Program-made: the position numbers and the translations under genes
In this document: in pieces, positions 46,932 to 57,349 of the stretch
Layout: the number at the start of each line of letters is the position of its first letter
Numbering within the stretch: the first letter of the stretch is position 1
Assembly (NCBI RefSeq): GCF_016482825.1
Contig: NZ_JAEMNV010000008.1
Span: forward strand, 186,001-250,000
Length of the DNA stretch: 64,000 nt
Direction of reading: 5' to 3'
Source of the DNA: Antrihabitans stalagmiti
Lineage (GTDB): Bacteria; Actinomycetota; Actinomycetes; Mycobacteriales; Mycobacteriaceae
The notes under the pieces: model-generated
Database searches by the model: none
The model's input: the letters and a program-made list of their open reading frames with translations, nothing else
Told to the model about the DNA's origin: nothing

Positions 46932-49886
46932 TCAGCGCCCCCGCCACACCGGATTGCGCTTCTCTGCGAATGCGCGCACCCCTTCGGTAGCGTCGTCGGA
47001 AAACAGTGCGGTGGCGGCGATCTCGGTTTGTTTGTCGAAGCCCTCGTCGTGGGTCCAGTCGGCTGACTCGTCGACGATCCGCTTGCTCGCGGCGAGGCTC
47101 AGCGGCGCGTTGACAGCAATCTGTTCGGCGAGTTCGAGCGCGACGTCGAGTGCCTTGCCTGGTTCGGCGAGCCGGTTGACCAACCCGAGATCGGCGAGCC
47201 TGGTTGCCTGCATCGGATCGCCGGTCAGAGCCAGTTCCATCGCGATGTTGCGCGGCAGTCGTTCTCGCAGCCGCATGACGCCGCCGCCCGCGGCTACGAG
47301 GCCGCGTTTCGGCTCGGGGATGCCGAACTGCGAGTTGTTCGCAGCCACGATCAGGTCGGCGGACAGAGCGAGTTCGCAACCGCCGGCGAGAGCAGGTCCC
47401 TCGACGGCGGCGATGAGGGGTTTGCTCGGCGGCTTGGCCGAGATACCGAGCGGCCCACGCTTCTCGGTGAGTGGATATTCCCCGCGCGCAGCGGCTTTGA
47501 GGTCCATACCCGAGCAGAACGACCCTCCCGTGCCGGTGAGGATCGCGACACGCGCGTCGGAATCGGCCTCGAACGCATCGATCGCGCGTTCCAACGCCGT
47601 CGCTGTCGCGAGGTCGACGGCATTGCGAACATGCGGCCTGTTCAGCGTTATCACGGTGACGGCACCGCGACGTTCGACCAGCACGGGTGCGGGCGGTGGC
47701 TCAGGCAGATCGGTCGCGACCTTGGAATCGATCGTCAGTTCGTCCGAGGCAAGAACGGTCACGGGCAGACCGAGTGCATCACCGTCGACGAGTTCGGCAA
47801 CGATCTCGGACTGCGTCGTGCGTACGAGCACACGTTCGCCGCCGGGGGTGAGCACGCTGAGGACGCCGGCTTCGGGTCCGCCGTCCCTGTCGAACGGGAC
47901 CGTGTACGCCTCGACGACCGCCGGACCCCGATAATCGGACCGCGCGGGGCGAGACGGTGGGTTGTCCACGATCGGCTGCAGATACCGATAGTCCTCAGCA
48001 GGCGGAGTCGCGGAGTAGATGCCGATCGCGTGTTTGGTGACGTACCAGCCGAGCGAGGTCGACAACCCGAACGACGACGGATCGTCACGTAGGCGCCCGA
48101 CGAGCGTTGCAACGGCATGCGAACCGTAGTTGTTTCCAGGACCGCCGCCGAAGGTGAGGCCGCCGGTCACCGTCAGCGGGCGCGTCGGATCGTCGGCGTC
48201 GAGGCCGAGTTCGCGTGCTGCGATCTGCACGGCCGACGGGAAGCACGCGTAGAGGTCGACGTGCTTGACGTCGTCGATGCCGATTCCGCTGTGCCGCAAC
48301 GCCGAAGCACCGATCGCGTTGATGGCCGGTGACGCAGCGAGCTCCGCGCGTTCGGAGACGAACCACTCGTCGTACGCCGATGCTCCCGCGTGCAGGAAGA
48401 CCCATTTGTCCTGCGGCACACCGGCTGCCTCCGCGGCCGCGACGCTGCACAGGATGATGCCGCTTGCCATGTCGACCTGGAGGTTCGCGCACAGCAGCTT
48501 GGTGTACGGGGCAGAGATCAACCGATTCGACTCGGCAGGGTTCGCGATGGCATCAGCATCGAATTCTTCCGGCTGCCAAGCATTTTCGTTTGCCGCAGCC
48601 ACACTCGAGTACCGCGACCACAATTCGGAGATTGCCTCGGTGTGTTCCTTCGGCGCCCGGCCGAGTACCCGCCTGTTCGCAGATTCGAGCAGGGCGTACA
48701 TGTAGATCGGGGCGCCGAGCCCGACCCGGGCCTCGGACTCGTTGTTGGCCGCCCTGTCCGTTCCGATGGTCGGCGCGGGAGTGACGTCGACTCCCTGTTC
48801 GGGCCAATGCAACTCGACGCCGGTCTTCGCTGCCGCAGCGAGCGTTGCGCCTGCTTCCGCTCCGGCGAGCAGAACGACGTCGAGTTGACCGTCCATCACT
48901 GCCTGCGCCGCACTGTTGATCATCACCTGTGCACCGTCACCGCCGAACGGACTCGACTGCACAGAGGTGGCGCGGCGCGCGTCGAGTGCATCGGCAACCA
49001 GCGCACCCATGTCGCGGTACTGCCACGACGCGCTCGCGACGGAGTAGACCGCATCGGCCGACCGTAGTAGTGACTCCCCCGCGCCACTGTCCTTTCCTGC
49101 TCGTCGGAGCGCTTGAACAGCAAGGGCGGCAGGATCTTTCGAGAATGCGGGAGCACGCTGGGTAACTTGGCCGACGCCGACGATCACCGGAGTGTTCGGC
49201 GGGAGCGTTCGACCCGATGCGTGATGGAACACCGGTGCGCGACGTGCCCCTGGCGCCGAGATCGGACCTGCGGCAGCGATCGCAGCAGGTAGTTTGCCGA
49301 GCGACTCGGCCATCGCCTCGCCGAGGCTACGAACGACCGACGCACCCATCGGCCCCTCGATCGGCTGCCCGGACAGTCCGGCGTCGAAGTAGACGGTCGT
49401 CGTGGCTCCTGCGGAACGAGTCGTGAGCCAGAACCCGACCGTCAGACCCATCGGCCCGACTCCCTGTAGTTCGACGACCGAGCCGTCGTTGCCTGCAACG
49501 GTCCACCGAATGTCGGCGGGCATGCCCATGAACTTGCCCTGCTGGACGAACGTCGCACCTGGGTCGAGGGCGGTCGGCGGGTCGCCACGCCACCCGACGT
49601 GAGTCGTGAGCCATTCGCCGAACCGGTTGGGGTCGGCGAGATAGGCAGCGACCGAGTCGGCCGCAGCTGGGACTTCGACGCTAGCGTGCGTCTGCCGGAC
49701 GAAGTCGGCGACACCTGCGGGCGGCACGTAGTCACCGAGGTCGGCTGCGGGCGTCTCGCCCGTGCCGAACACACCGCCGACCAGGTCGGCGAGGATTCGT
49801 GGATCTTTTCGAACCGTCGCCGCAAGCTGCCCGACGGCACGCACGCTCGCCCGAAGCTGCCGAACCGACCTGTCGATCCCACTCAT
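46932..49886 (-). CDS. SRPBCC - thiolase-like - crotonase fusion protein
   Basis: The 984-residue protein joins three parts. An SRPBCC-like domain (about 65-205) has HASVEVPAAADSVAAYLADP. A thiolase-fold domain (about 230-680) has TPVIVGVGQVTQRAP and TFGGGPGNNYGSHA, with a small domain to about 730. A crotonase domain (about 733-984) has FCSGMDL, GGCELA and FGIPEPK, keeping both hydratase glutamates. Where thiolases have the nucleophile Cys, this one reads SSPFGGDGAQ without Cys. Substrate unknown, perhaps a fatty or steroid-type acyl-CoA. ATG 49886 is used; GTG 49895 is possible. Divergent from the TetR gene. Confidence 0.82.
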   Translation of the reverse strand: MSGIDRSVRQLRASVRAVGQLAATVRKDPRILADLVGGVFGTGETPAADLGDYVPPAGVADFVRQTHASVEVPAAADSVAAYLADPNRFGEWLTTHVGWRGDPPTALDPGATFVQQGKFMGMPADIRWTVAGNDGSVVELQGVGPMGLTVGFWLTTRSAGATTTVYFDAGLSGQPIEGPMGASVVRSLGEAMAESLGKLPAAIAAAGPISAPGARRAPVFHHASGRTLPPNTPVIVGVGQVTQRAPAFSKDPAALAVQALRRAGKDSGAGESLLRSADAVYSVASASWQYRDMGALVADALDARRATSVQSSPFGGDGAQVMINSAAQAVMDGQLDVVLLAGAEAGATLAAAAKTGVELHWPEQGVDVTPAPTIGTDRAANNESEARVGLGAPIYMYALLESANRRVLGRAPKEHTEAISELWSRYSSVAAANENAWQPEEFDADAIANPAESNRLISAPYTKLLCANLQVDMASGIILCSVAAAEAAGVPQDKWVFLHAGASAYDEWFVSERAELAASPAINAIGASALRHSGIGIDDVKHVDLYACFPSAVQIAARELGLDADDPTRPLTVTGGLTFGGGPGNNYGSHAVATLVGRLRDDPSSFGLSTSLGWYVTKHAIGIYSATPPAEDYRYLQPIVDNPPSRPARSDYRGPAVVEAYTVPFDRDGGPEAGVLSVLTPGGERVLVRTTQSEIVAELVDGDALGLPVTVLASDELTIDSKVATDLPEPPPAPVLVERRGAVTVITLNRPHVRNAVDLATATALERAIDAFEADSDARVAILTGTGGSFCSGMDLKAAARGEYPLTEKRGPLGISAKPPSKPLIAAVEGPALAGGCELALSADLIVAANNSQFGIPEPKRGLVAAGGGVMRLRERLPRNIAMELALTGDPMQATRLADLGLVNRLAEPGKALDVALELAEQIAVNAPLSLAASKRIVDESADWTHDEGFDKQTEIAATALFSDDATEGVRAFAEKRNPVWRGR

Positions 49887-49937
49887 ACGTCTCACCCATC
49901 TTTTGTCGTCGCCCCGTCATCGAACCAACGATTCTGC

Positions 49938-49959
49938 GACTATTAGACGGATATTAGTC
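49938..49959. promoter_or_regulatory. Candidate TetR operator between divergent genes
   Basis: GACTATTAG and ATATTAGTC form an imperfect 22-bp palindrome (7 of 9 paired positions) in the 93-bp gap. Hexamers of the TANNNT type overlap it on both strands (TAGTCT on plus, TAATAT on minus), so a bound repressor could block both promoters. Confidence 0.55.
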
Positions 49960-49979
49960 TCACGTGTCAAAATCATCGA

Positions 49980-50636
49980 GTGACACGACCCGGCGCGCCG
50001 CTCCCCAGCCTGATGGGACGTGCCGTTGCGAGGGCACTCCTGACCGGCCCCCAGGCAACAGAGGCCGACGCGCGAATCTTCGAAGCCACCATCGCCGTCC
50101 TGGCACGACGCGGCACCCGCGAAGCGACGATGGACGATGTGGCGGCCGAATCGGGAGTGAGCCGGGCGACACTGTTCCGCCGCTTCTCCGGAAAGGACGA
50201 ACTGTTCGAGCGTGCGTTGACGAGAGAGATCGGGTTGCTGCTCGCCGGGCTCGCGCAACGCTTCGAGGTGATCACCGACCCGACCGAGCAGGTGATCGAA
50301 GGTTTTCTCGACTGCATGCGCCTCAACGACCACATCCTGTTCAAGACAACCGATCCCGAGCGACGCACCGACCTCGTAGACGCCCTCTGCCAAGGCGATC
50401 CGTCCCCGATTGCCCTGGTGCACTACGCCGTTCGAAGCAATATCGCCAAGAATCAAGCCGCGGGAAAAATTCCGCCCGGACTTCCCGACCTCCAGGCCGA
50501 TGCCTTGATCCACATCTGCATCGGCTACCTGGCCGCACCGTCGGTCGCGATCGATCTGACCGACCCGGACGCCGTTCGAACTCTCGCGAGAGTCGCCATC
50601 GCGCCGATCCTCACCGGGGCGACCGTCGCGCAGTGA
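49980..50636 (+). CDS. TetR-family transcriptional regulator
   Basis: The 218-residue protein has an N-terminal TetR HTH at about 30-75: IAVLARRGTREATMDDVAAE, then SGVSRATLFRRFSGKDELFE. The C-terminal ligand domain is helical, and its ligand cannot be inferred. It is divergent from the fusion gene and probably represses it, with an acyl-CoA as a plausible inducer. The start is the GTG at 49980. Neither gene is present at this place in M. tuberculosis. Confidence 0.9.
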   Translation: MTRPGAPLPSLMGRAVARALLTGPQATEADARIFEATIAVLARRGTREATMDDVAAESGVSRATLFRRFSGKDELFERALTREIGLLLAGLAQRFEVITDPTEQVIEGFLDCMRLNDHILFKTTDPERRTDLVDALCQGDPSPIALVHYAVRSNIAKNQAAGKIPPGLPDLQADALIHICIGYLAAPSVAIDLTDPDAVRTLARVAIAPILTGATVAQ

Positions 50637-50793
50637 CCGCGGGCCGACCGACAGTGTGGCCGACATCCTCTCGACCTCACCTGCCACGATGGCGGAGTCG
50701 AAGTAGATTCTCGCTACCATCGAGTACTGAGCCTGCGCCGACGGAGTGCAGCGAAAGCCTCCAGTGCAGGCTTGTCGAGATCGGAGGTGGGGC

Positions 50794-52923
50794 ATGAGGA
50801 TCGACGGTCACTTGGTCGGCACGATGCTCGATCGCCGCTACCGCATCGATGCCCAGATCGCCCGCGGTGGCATGTCCACAGTGTTCCGTGGGCTCGATAC
50901 TCGGCTCGATCGTCCGGTCGCGATCAAGGTGATGGATCCGAAGTTCGCCGCCGATCCCAAGTTTCTCAGCCGGTTCGAGTTCGAAGCCCGGGCTGTCGCG
51001 CGACTGAAGCACGTCGGCCTCGTCGCGGTGTACGACCAGGGCCTCGACGGCGAGCTCGCCTTCCTCGTCATGGAACTAGTCGAAGGCGGCACCCTGCGTG
51101 AACTGCTACGCGAACGCGGGCCGATGCCGCCGCATGCCGTCCGCGCGGTCGCCGAGCCGGTCCTCGACGCATTGGGCGTCGCACACGCGGCCGGACTCGT
51201 CCATCGCGACATCAAGCCGGAGAACGTACTCATCTCCGACACCGGCGAGGTCAAGCTCGCCGACTTCGGACTGGTCCGTGCCATCGCCGCCTCCAGCACG
51301 ACGTCGAGCAGCGTGATTCTCGGCACCGCCGCCTACCTGTCCCCCGAGCAGGTCGCGACCGGTGTTGCCGATGCGCGCAGCGACGTCTACTCGATGGGTG
51401 TGCTCGTCTTCGAGATGCTCACGGGCGATACGCCGTTCACCGGCGACACCTCGCTGTCGATCGCCTATCAACGACTCCAGAACGACGTACCGAGCCCGAG
51501 CGATTTCATCGAAGGCGTCCCCGACGAGTTCGTCGACCTCGTTCTCGACGCGACGGCTCGCGAACCGGGCCATCGCTACGACAACGCCGCGGCGATGGCC
51601 TTCGCCCTGCGGGGCATCGCCAGGACCCTGCAACTTCCCGACTACCGCGTGCCTGCGCCGCGGCGCTCGGCCGAGCATGCGAGCGCAGGGTTCGCTTTGC
51701 CACGGTCGGTGCACGAGCCGACGAAGCATCACGGTGACGCGCGATCGGCTCCCCCTCAGGTTGCTCCGCCCGCGCCACCCCCGTCCGCGGCACCGCCGGT
51801 CCGCCAGCATGCGCCGACAACGGCGATGGTCGATCCACTACGCGGCGCCACGACGGACCACGCGTTCCATCAATCGCACGGCACAACCGCGCAACCACAC
51901 GTTCACCACACGAAAGTGGTCACGGCGGCCACACAGCGGCCACTCGAATTCCGACCACCCGAAAGCGGCTCGGCCAGTGGGGTCCCCGCACCTGCGGGTG
52001 GTTCCGGGTACCGCTTCCCCGAGCACGTCGACAATCGGCGGCGATCGCGCCGCACGATGATCGTGTGGCTGCTGATCGTGCTGTTCCTTGCACTTGCGGT
52101 CGGGTTCGGCGGCTGGTGGATGGGATCGGGCAAGTACACGGCCGTTCCAACCATCGACGGCCTCGATCGCGATGCCGCAACGACGGCATTGTCGGAAGCC
52201 GGGCTCGATCCGGTGATCCGAAATCAACATTCGGACACCGTGCCTCCTGACGCGATCATCGGCACAGACCCAGCCGCAGGCTCGCGGATCGCGCGCAATT
52301 CGACTGTTGCTCTTGTCGTTTCGGCCGGAAAGCCGGTCGTGCCACCGTTGTCGGCCACCGGGGAATCCGTCGAGGCCGTGCAGACGAAGATCCGCGAGGC
52401 GTCACTGACACCGATCGACGGCGGCGAGGCGTTCAGCAAAACAGCACCGATCGGCACGGTCGCGGCGCTCGATCCCGCTCCGGGAACGGTCGTCGCCGTC
52501 GACTCGCGGGTGAAGATCGTTCGCAGCAAAGGCGCACCGCCGGTGGAACTGCCCGATGTGCGAGGCCAGACTGCCGACGAGGCGCGCCGAAGCCTCGAAG
52601 CAGAAGGCATCCTGGTACGCGATACCCAGACGAAATTCGACAACGGCACCGACGGTGGCGACGTGATCGCCACCGAGCCGAAAGCGGGTACCACCGTTCC
52701 GGTCGGTACCGAGGTCACCCTGATCGTCTCCGACGCGGTCAAGGTGCCGTCGCTGTCCGGCAAGTCGGTCAGCTCGGCGCGCGACGAACTGACCGGACTC
52801 GGACTGGAAATTCAAGTTCGCCAGGTAGCCCCGACCGACCGTTCCGTCGTCCTCACGCAGTTCCCCTCGGGCGGAACCCGAGTACAGCGCGGCAGCAGCG
52901 TCACAGTCGTTTCGTTGCCCTGA
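50794..52923 (+). CDS. pknL: Ser/Thr protein kinase PknL with four PASTA domains
   Basis: The 709-residue membrane kinase has a Hanks-type domain (14-280) with Lys45, HRD at 137-139 (Asp139 catalytic) and DFG at 157-159. A Pro/His-rich linker follows, then a helix at about 424-446. Four PASTA repeats fill the extracellular part (about 449-709), which can bind muropeptides or lipid II. M. tuberculosis PknL lacks PASTA domains and is much shorter; corynebacterial PknL has them. The ATG at 50794 follows GGAGGTGGGG. Confidence 0.94.
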   Translation: MRIDGHLVGTMLDRRYRIDAQIARGGMSTVFRGLDTRLDRPVAIKVMDPKFAADPKFLSRFEFEARAVARLKHVGLVAVYDQGLDGELAFLVMELVEGGTLRELLRERGPMPPHAVRAVAEPVLDALGVAHAAGLVHRDIKPENVLISDTGEVKLADFGLVRAIAASSTTSSSVILGTAAYLSPEQVATGVADARSDVYSMGVLVFEMLTGDTPFTGDTSLSIAYQRLQNDVPSPSDFIEGVPDEFVDLVLDATAREPGHRYDNAAAMAFALRGIARTLQLPDYRVPAPRRSAEHASAGFALPRSVHEPTKHHGDARSAPPQVAPPAPPPSAAPPVRQHAPTTAMVDPLRGATTDHAFHQSHGTTAQPHVHHTKVVTAATQRPLEFRPPESGSASGVPAPAGGSGYRFPEHVDNRRRSRRTMIVWLLIVLFLALAVGFGGWWMGSGKYTAVPTIDGLDRDAATTALSEAGLDPVIRNQHSDTVPPDAIIGTDPAAGSRIARNSTVALVVSAGKPVVPPLSATGESVEAVQTKIREASLTPIDGGEAFSKTAPIGTVAALDPAPGTVVAVDSRVKIVRSKGAPPVELPDVRGQTADEARRSLEAEGILVRDTQTKFDNGTDGGDVIATEPKAGTTVPVGTEVTLIVSDAVKVPSLSGKSVSSARDELTGLGLEIQVRQVAPTDRSVVLTQFPSGGTRVQRGSSVTVVSLP

Positions 52924-52945
52924 GGCCGCACGCGGGTCGTGAGTC

Positions 52946-52972
52946 CTTTCGGAGGGCGGGCCCGCCGAAAAG
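52946..52972. terminator. Hairpin between pknL and aroG
   Basis: TTTCGG and CCGAAA enclose a G/C palindrome in the 70-bp gap between two convergent genes. The flanking A and T runs on either strand are short. It may act for both genes. Confidence 0.6.
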
Positions 52973-52993
52973 ACGCACGAGCGGCGGAGCCGC

Positions 52994-54403
<1,410 letters not shown>

Positions 54404-54478
54404 TTACGAGGCGCCGAAGGTGTTGGGTTGTCACACCTTGGGTTCAGCCCCTGGTTCGCTACCGCGACGAACGCACAT

Positions 54479-54970
54479 TCACCGCAACGAACGAGCCCGC
54501 TCGATGGCCTCGAATTTCGCCATATTGTGCCGCGCATCGGCGAGCGCATCGTGCGCGTCTGCCGGTACGGGTGGAATCGTGGGGCTGCCGTTCTGCTCCC
54601 AGTACTGCTTCAACTCGCGGGTGTAGCGCGGTAGCGAGCGTGGCAACGCCGTCATCGGGCCCCACAGCTGACACAACGCGACGTGATCGTAGGCAGCCAC
54701 CCATGCCCACAGTTCGGGTTCGATACCCGCGCGTGGCAGAAGAAACGACAGCAGGTCGTCACGGATGCGATCTCGACTGCGCCACGCGGGATGTGCAGGG
54801 GGCGGCAGCTTCGGAAGAACGTTCTGGCGGACCCACTTGCCTGCCCGCTTCGGATCGAAATCGGTGGACACTGCGTAGAACTCGCGTCCGTCCTCGCATA
54901 CGACACCGATCGAGATCAGCTCGATGGTTCGGCCGTCTTCGATGAACTCACTGTCGTAGAAATAGCGCAC
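54479..54970 (-). CDS. 3'-5' exoribonuclease, Rv2179c family
   Basis: The 163-residue protein is a compact RNase T/DEDD-type nuclease. FYDSEFIEDG gives Asp6 and Glu8, AYDHVALCQLWG gives the third acidic residue and HDALADARHN the catalytic His/Asp pair. Rv2179c has been shown to degrade RNA 3' to 5'. It is 93 bp upstream of aroG on the same strand. A GTG is the start codon at 54970. Confidence 0.88.
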   Translation of the reverse strand: MRYFYDSEFIEDGRTIELISIGVVCEDGREFYAVSTDFDPKRAGKWVRQNVLPKLPPPAHPAWRSRDRIRDDLLSFLLPRAGIEPELWAWVAAYDHVALCQLWGPMTALPRSLPRYTRELKQYWEQNGSPTIPPVPADAHDALADARHNMAKFEAIERARSLR

Positions 54971-55015
54971 GGTCGGCCACCCTATGCGACAGCCAGCGCT
55001 TACGCGTCGTGTGGG

Positions 55016-55747
55016 TCAGCCGGCCTGGGTGTCCGGGTACCGATCGGCACGCGGCGCAACCGCGTCCGCGGACTGCTTCTGCTTTTTCAGCGATGCACCG
55101 TAGATGTCGACGTACTCCTGGCCGGACAACTGCATCAGCTCGTACATCACTTCGTCGATCACGGCGCGCTCGATGAAGCGGTTGCCGCCCATACCTTCGA
55201 ACCTCGAGAAGTCGATCGGTGGACCGATCTTGACGGTGACCCGAGCGGGCCGGAACTTGGTGGTCCCCGGTGGCGTCACGAGGTTGGTGCCGATCATCGC
55301 GCACGGAATCACCGGCACACCGGTTTCGAGCGCCAGTCTCGCCAACCCCGTCTTGCCCTTGTACAGCCGACCGTCGGGCGAGCGGGTGCCTTCCGGATAC
55401 AGACCGACGAGCTTGCCCTTGTCGAGGTAGATTCGCGCGGTGTTCATCGCCGATTCGGCGGCGTCGCCACCACTGCGATCGATCGGCACCTGGCCGGTCG
55501 CCGTGAAGAAGATTTTCTGCAACCTGCCTTTGATACCGGGAGTCGTGAAGTACTCGCTCTTGGCAAGGAAGGTGATCCGACGAGTCGACATCAGCGGCAG
55601 GAACAGCCAGTCGGTGATCGAAAGATGGTTGCTTGCAAGGATCGCGGGACCGTCCGCCGGAATGTGCTCGAGTCCCTCGATGCGAGGGCGATTGACCAGT
55701 CGCAGTATCGGGCCCACCAACACGAACTTCAGCAGCCAATACAACAT
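55016..55747 (-). CDS. 1-acylglycerol-3-phosphate O-acyltransferase (PlsC-like)
   Basis: The 243-residue membrane-associated enzyme has the H-x4-D motif (NHLSITD, His41 and Asp46), FLAKSEYF, YPEGTRSPDG (119-122 EGTR) and VIPCAMIGTN. It transfers acyl chains to lysophosphatidic acid or a related lipid. Position matches Rv2182c. A basic tail with KKQKQS follows the domain. The gap of 45 bp to the exoribonuclease allows an operon. The start codon is an ATG at 55747. Confidence 0.92.
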   Translation of the reverse strand: MLYWLLKFVLVGPILRLVNRPRIEGLEHIPADGPAILASNHLSITDWLFLPLMSTRRITFLAKSEYFTTPGIKGRLQKIFFTATGQVPIDRSGGDAAESAMNTARIYLDKGKLVGLYPEGTRSPDGRLYKGKTGLARLALETGVPVIPCAMIGTNLVTPPGTTKFRPARVTVKIGPPIDFSRFEGMGGNRFIERAVIDEVMYELMQLSGQEYVDIYGASLKKQKQSADAVAPRADRYPDTQAG

Positions 55748-55856
55748 GGGACCCTTCCCGACGGACGTGACAAGACGCTCGACGCGTACTTTACCGAGGT
55801 TTCATTTACCGAGCTACCAGACGAGTGACCATGACGTGGCACGTCACGAGCAGCGT

Positions 55857-56849
55857 TCACGAGTTGCTGTCGGCGACAACCGCTCGCGCAAGTTCCGCAG
55901 CGCCGATCATGGCCGCAGCCTCACCGAGCTGGGTCGTCCGAATTCTGGCAAGCGGCCGATGCCCCGCCCCCGTCACCAGGGCCGCGTAGTGCTCGCGCGC
56001 CTCGTCGAGGAACAGCGGTGCCGAACTGCTCACCCCACCGGCGATCACGACGAGATCGGGATCGTAGATGTCGCTGACGAACGCGAACCCGATTCCGAGC
56101 CAGCGTGCAAAGTCGGCGACGGCCGCTATCGCAATCCGGTCGCCGTCCTGCGCGGCACCGGCGACGCGACGTCCCGTCAGCGAACCCGGATCGCGAGCGA
56201 CCTCACGGGCCAGAATCGCCGAGTCGCCAGGATTGGCGGCGAGCAGTTCGATCGCCGTGTCCGCCAACGCCGTTCCGCTGCAATACCGTTCCCAGCAGCC
56301 ACGCTTACCGCACGCACAGGCACGCCCGTCGGGGACGACCTGTACGTGGCCGAGTTCGGGTGCGACACCGTGACTGCCGCGATACAGCTCGCCGTCGATC
56401 AGCAGTGCCGCGCCGATGCCAGTGCCGATCGCGACCATGACGACATTGCGCCCACCCGCTGCCGACCCGAACTTGTGCTCCGCCCACACCGCGGCGTTCG
56501 CGTCGTGCTCCAGGATGACCGGCAAGCCGAGCCGCTCACCGAGTTGCTTGCCGACCGGTGCGTCGACCCACGGTAGATGCGGCGCGAACCGGACCGTTGT
56601 GCGATCACTGGTAATGAAGCCCGCGACCGCCAAACCGACGGCGGCGATCTTGTGCCTGCTCGCGAGTTCGCGGACCGCCCGGTCGAGCCCGTTCTCCAGC
56701 GCTTTACGCGACTGCGGAGTCGGTGCCTGGGTCGTGTCCAGTACCTGTCCCTCTGCGTCGACGACCGACGCCCGAATACTCGTACCGCCGACGTCGATTC
56801 CGACGGTCAGCGCCTTGCCGCGTTTGCGACTCACACCACCGGTGCCCAT
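55857..56849 (-). CDS. glk: ROK-family glucokinase
   Basis: The 330-residue kinase starts with the ATP loop VGIDVGGTSIRA. Catalytic Asp116 is in LEHDANAA, and the zinc motif GHVQ-x-CACGKRGCWE uses His168, Cys178, Cys180 and Cys185. These features fit ROK glucokinases rather than a ROK repressor, as no HTH is present. M. tuberculosis has no ROK gene here, so this is an insertion. Its start overlaps the end of the next gene by 19 bp. Confidence 0.88.
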   Translation of the reverse strand: MGTGGVSRKRGKALTVGIDVGGTSIRASVVDAEGQVLDTTQAPTPQSRKALENGLDRAVRELASRHKIAAVGLAVAGFITSDRTTVRFAPHLPWVDAPVGKQLGERLGLPVILEHDANAAVWAEHKFGSAAGGRNVVMVAIGTGIGAALLIDGELYRGSHGVAPELGHVQVVPDGRACACGKRGCWERYCSGTALADTAIELLAANPGDSAILAREVARDPGSLTGRRVAGAAQDGDRIAIAAVADFARWLGIGFAFVSDIYDPDLVVIAGGVSSSAPLFLDEAREHYAALVTGAGHRPLARIRTTQLGEAAAMIGAAELARAVVADSNS

Positions 56850-57349
56850 GAGGACGAATTGTGCCCACTCGAACGGTCTGCCGTTGCATTCGCGGGTTTT
56901 ATGGTCACCGGAATGTTCACGAGCTTGTTCGGATCGGCCGTCGAAGCGGCTGCGGGGGCCCGCTGTTTACCGTCCGAGTCCGCTGCAGCACCGTTGGCGG
57001 CGTCCGCGAATTCCGGCGGCAGCTTCGGCTCGACCGGGATACCGGCCAAGGCCTCGCGCAGGACTATCACCACAGCCGTGCCGTGATCAGCGAGTGTGCC
57101 GAGCAGGTCGTGGTGCTCCCCGCGCACCAGCGCACTCACCGCGCACACGGGACACCAGTCGCAGCTCGACCACTCTTGCTGGTTCGCCCCGACCGCTGCA
57201 CGACGAAGCGCAGGCTCGACTTTCTCGAGCAAGGCCTCGGCGAGCAGGCGCAGTTCGTCGCCGAAGTTCGCGTGGTCGTCCTTCGAGTGGTCACGGTTGG
57301 AGTGGTCGGCTTTCGCCTTCGAGGACTTTTCCGAACTCATTTCGGCCAT
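56831..57349 (-). CDS. Conserved protein with Cys-x2-Cys pair (Rv2183c-like)
   Basis: The 172-residue protein has a charged N-terminus rich in Lys, Asp and His. A conserved middle is WSSCDWCPVCAVSALVRGEHH, with three Cys and two His that could bind metal, and is followed by a Pro/Ala-rich C-terminus that looks disordered. No enzyme motif is seen. It lies after the ArsA-like gene with a 13-bp overlap, in the position of Rv2183c. Function unknown. Confidence 0.75.
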   Translation of the reverse strand: MAEMSSEKSSKAKADHSNRDHSKDDHANFGDELRLLAEALLEKVEPALRRAAVGANQQEWSSCDWCPVCAVSALVRGEHHDLLGTLADHGTAVVIVLREALAGIPVEPKLPPEFADAANGAAADSDGKQRAPAAASTADPNKLVNIPVTIKPANATADRSSGHNSSSWAPVV

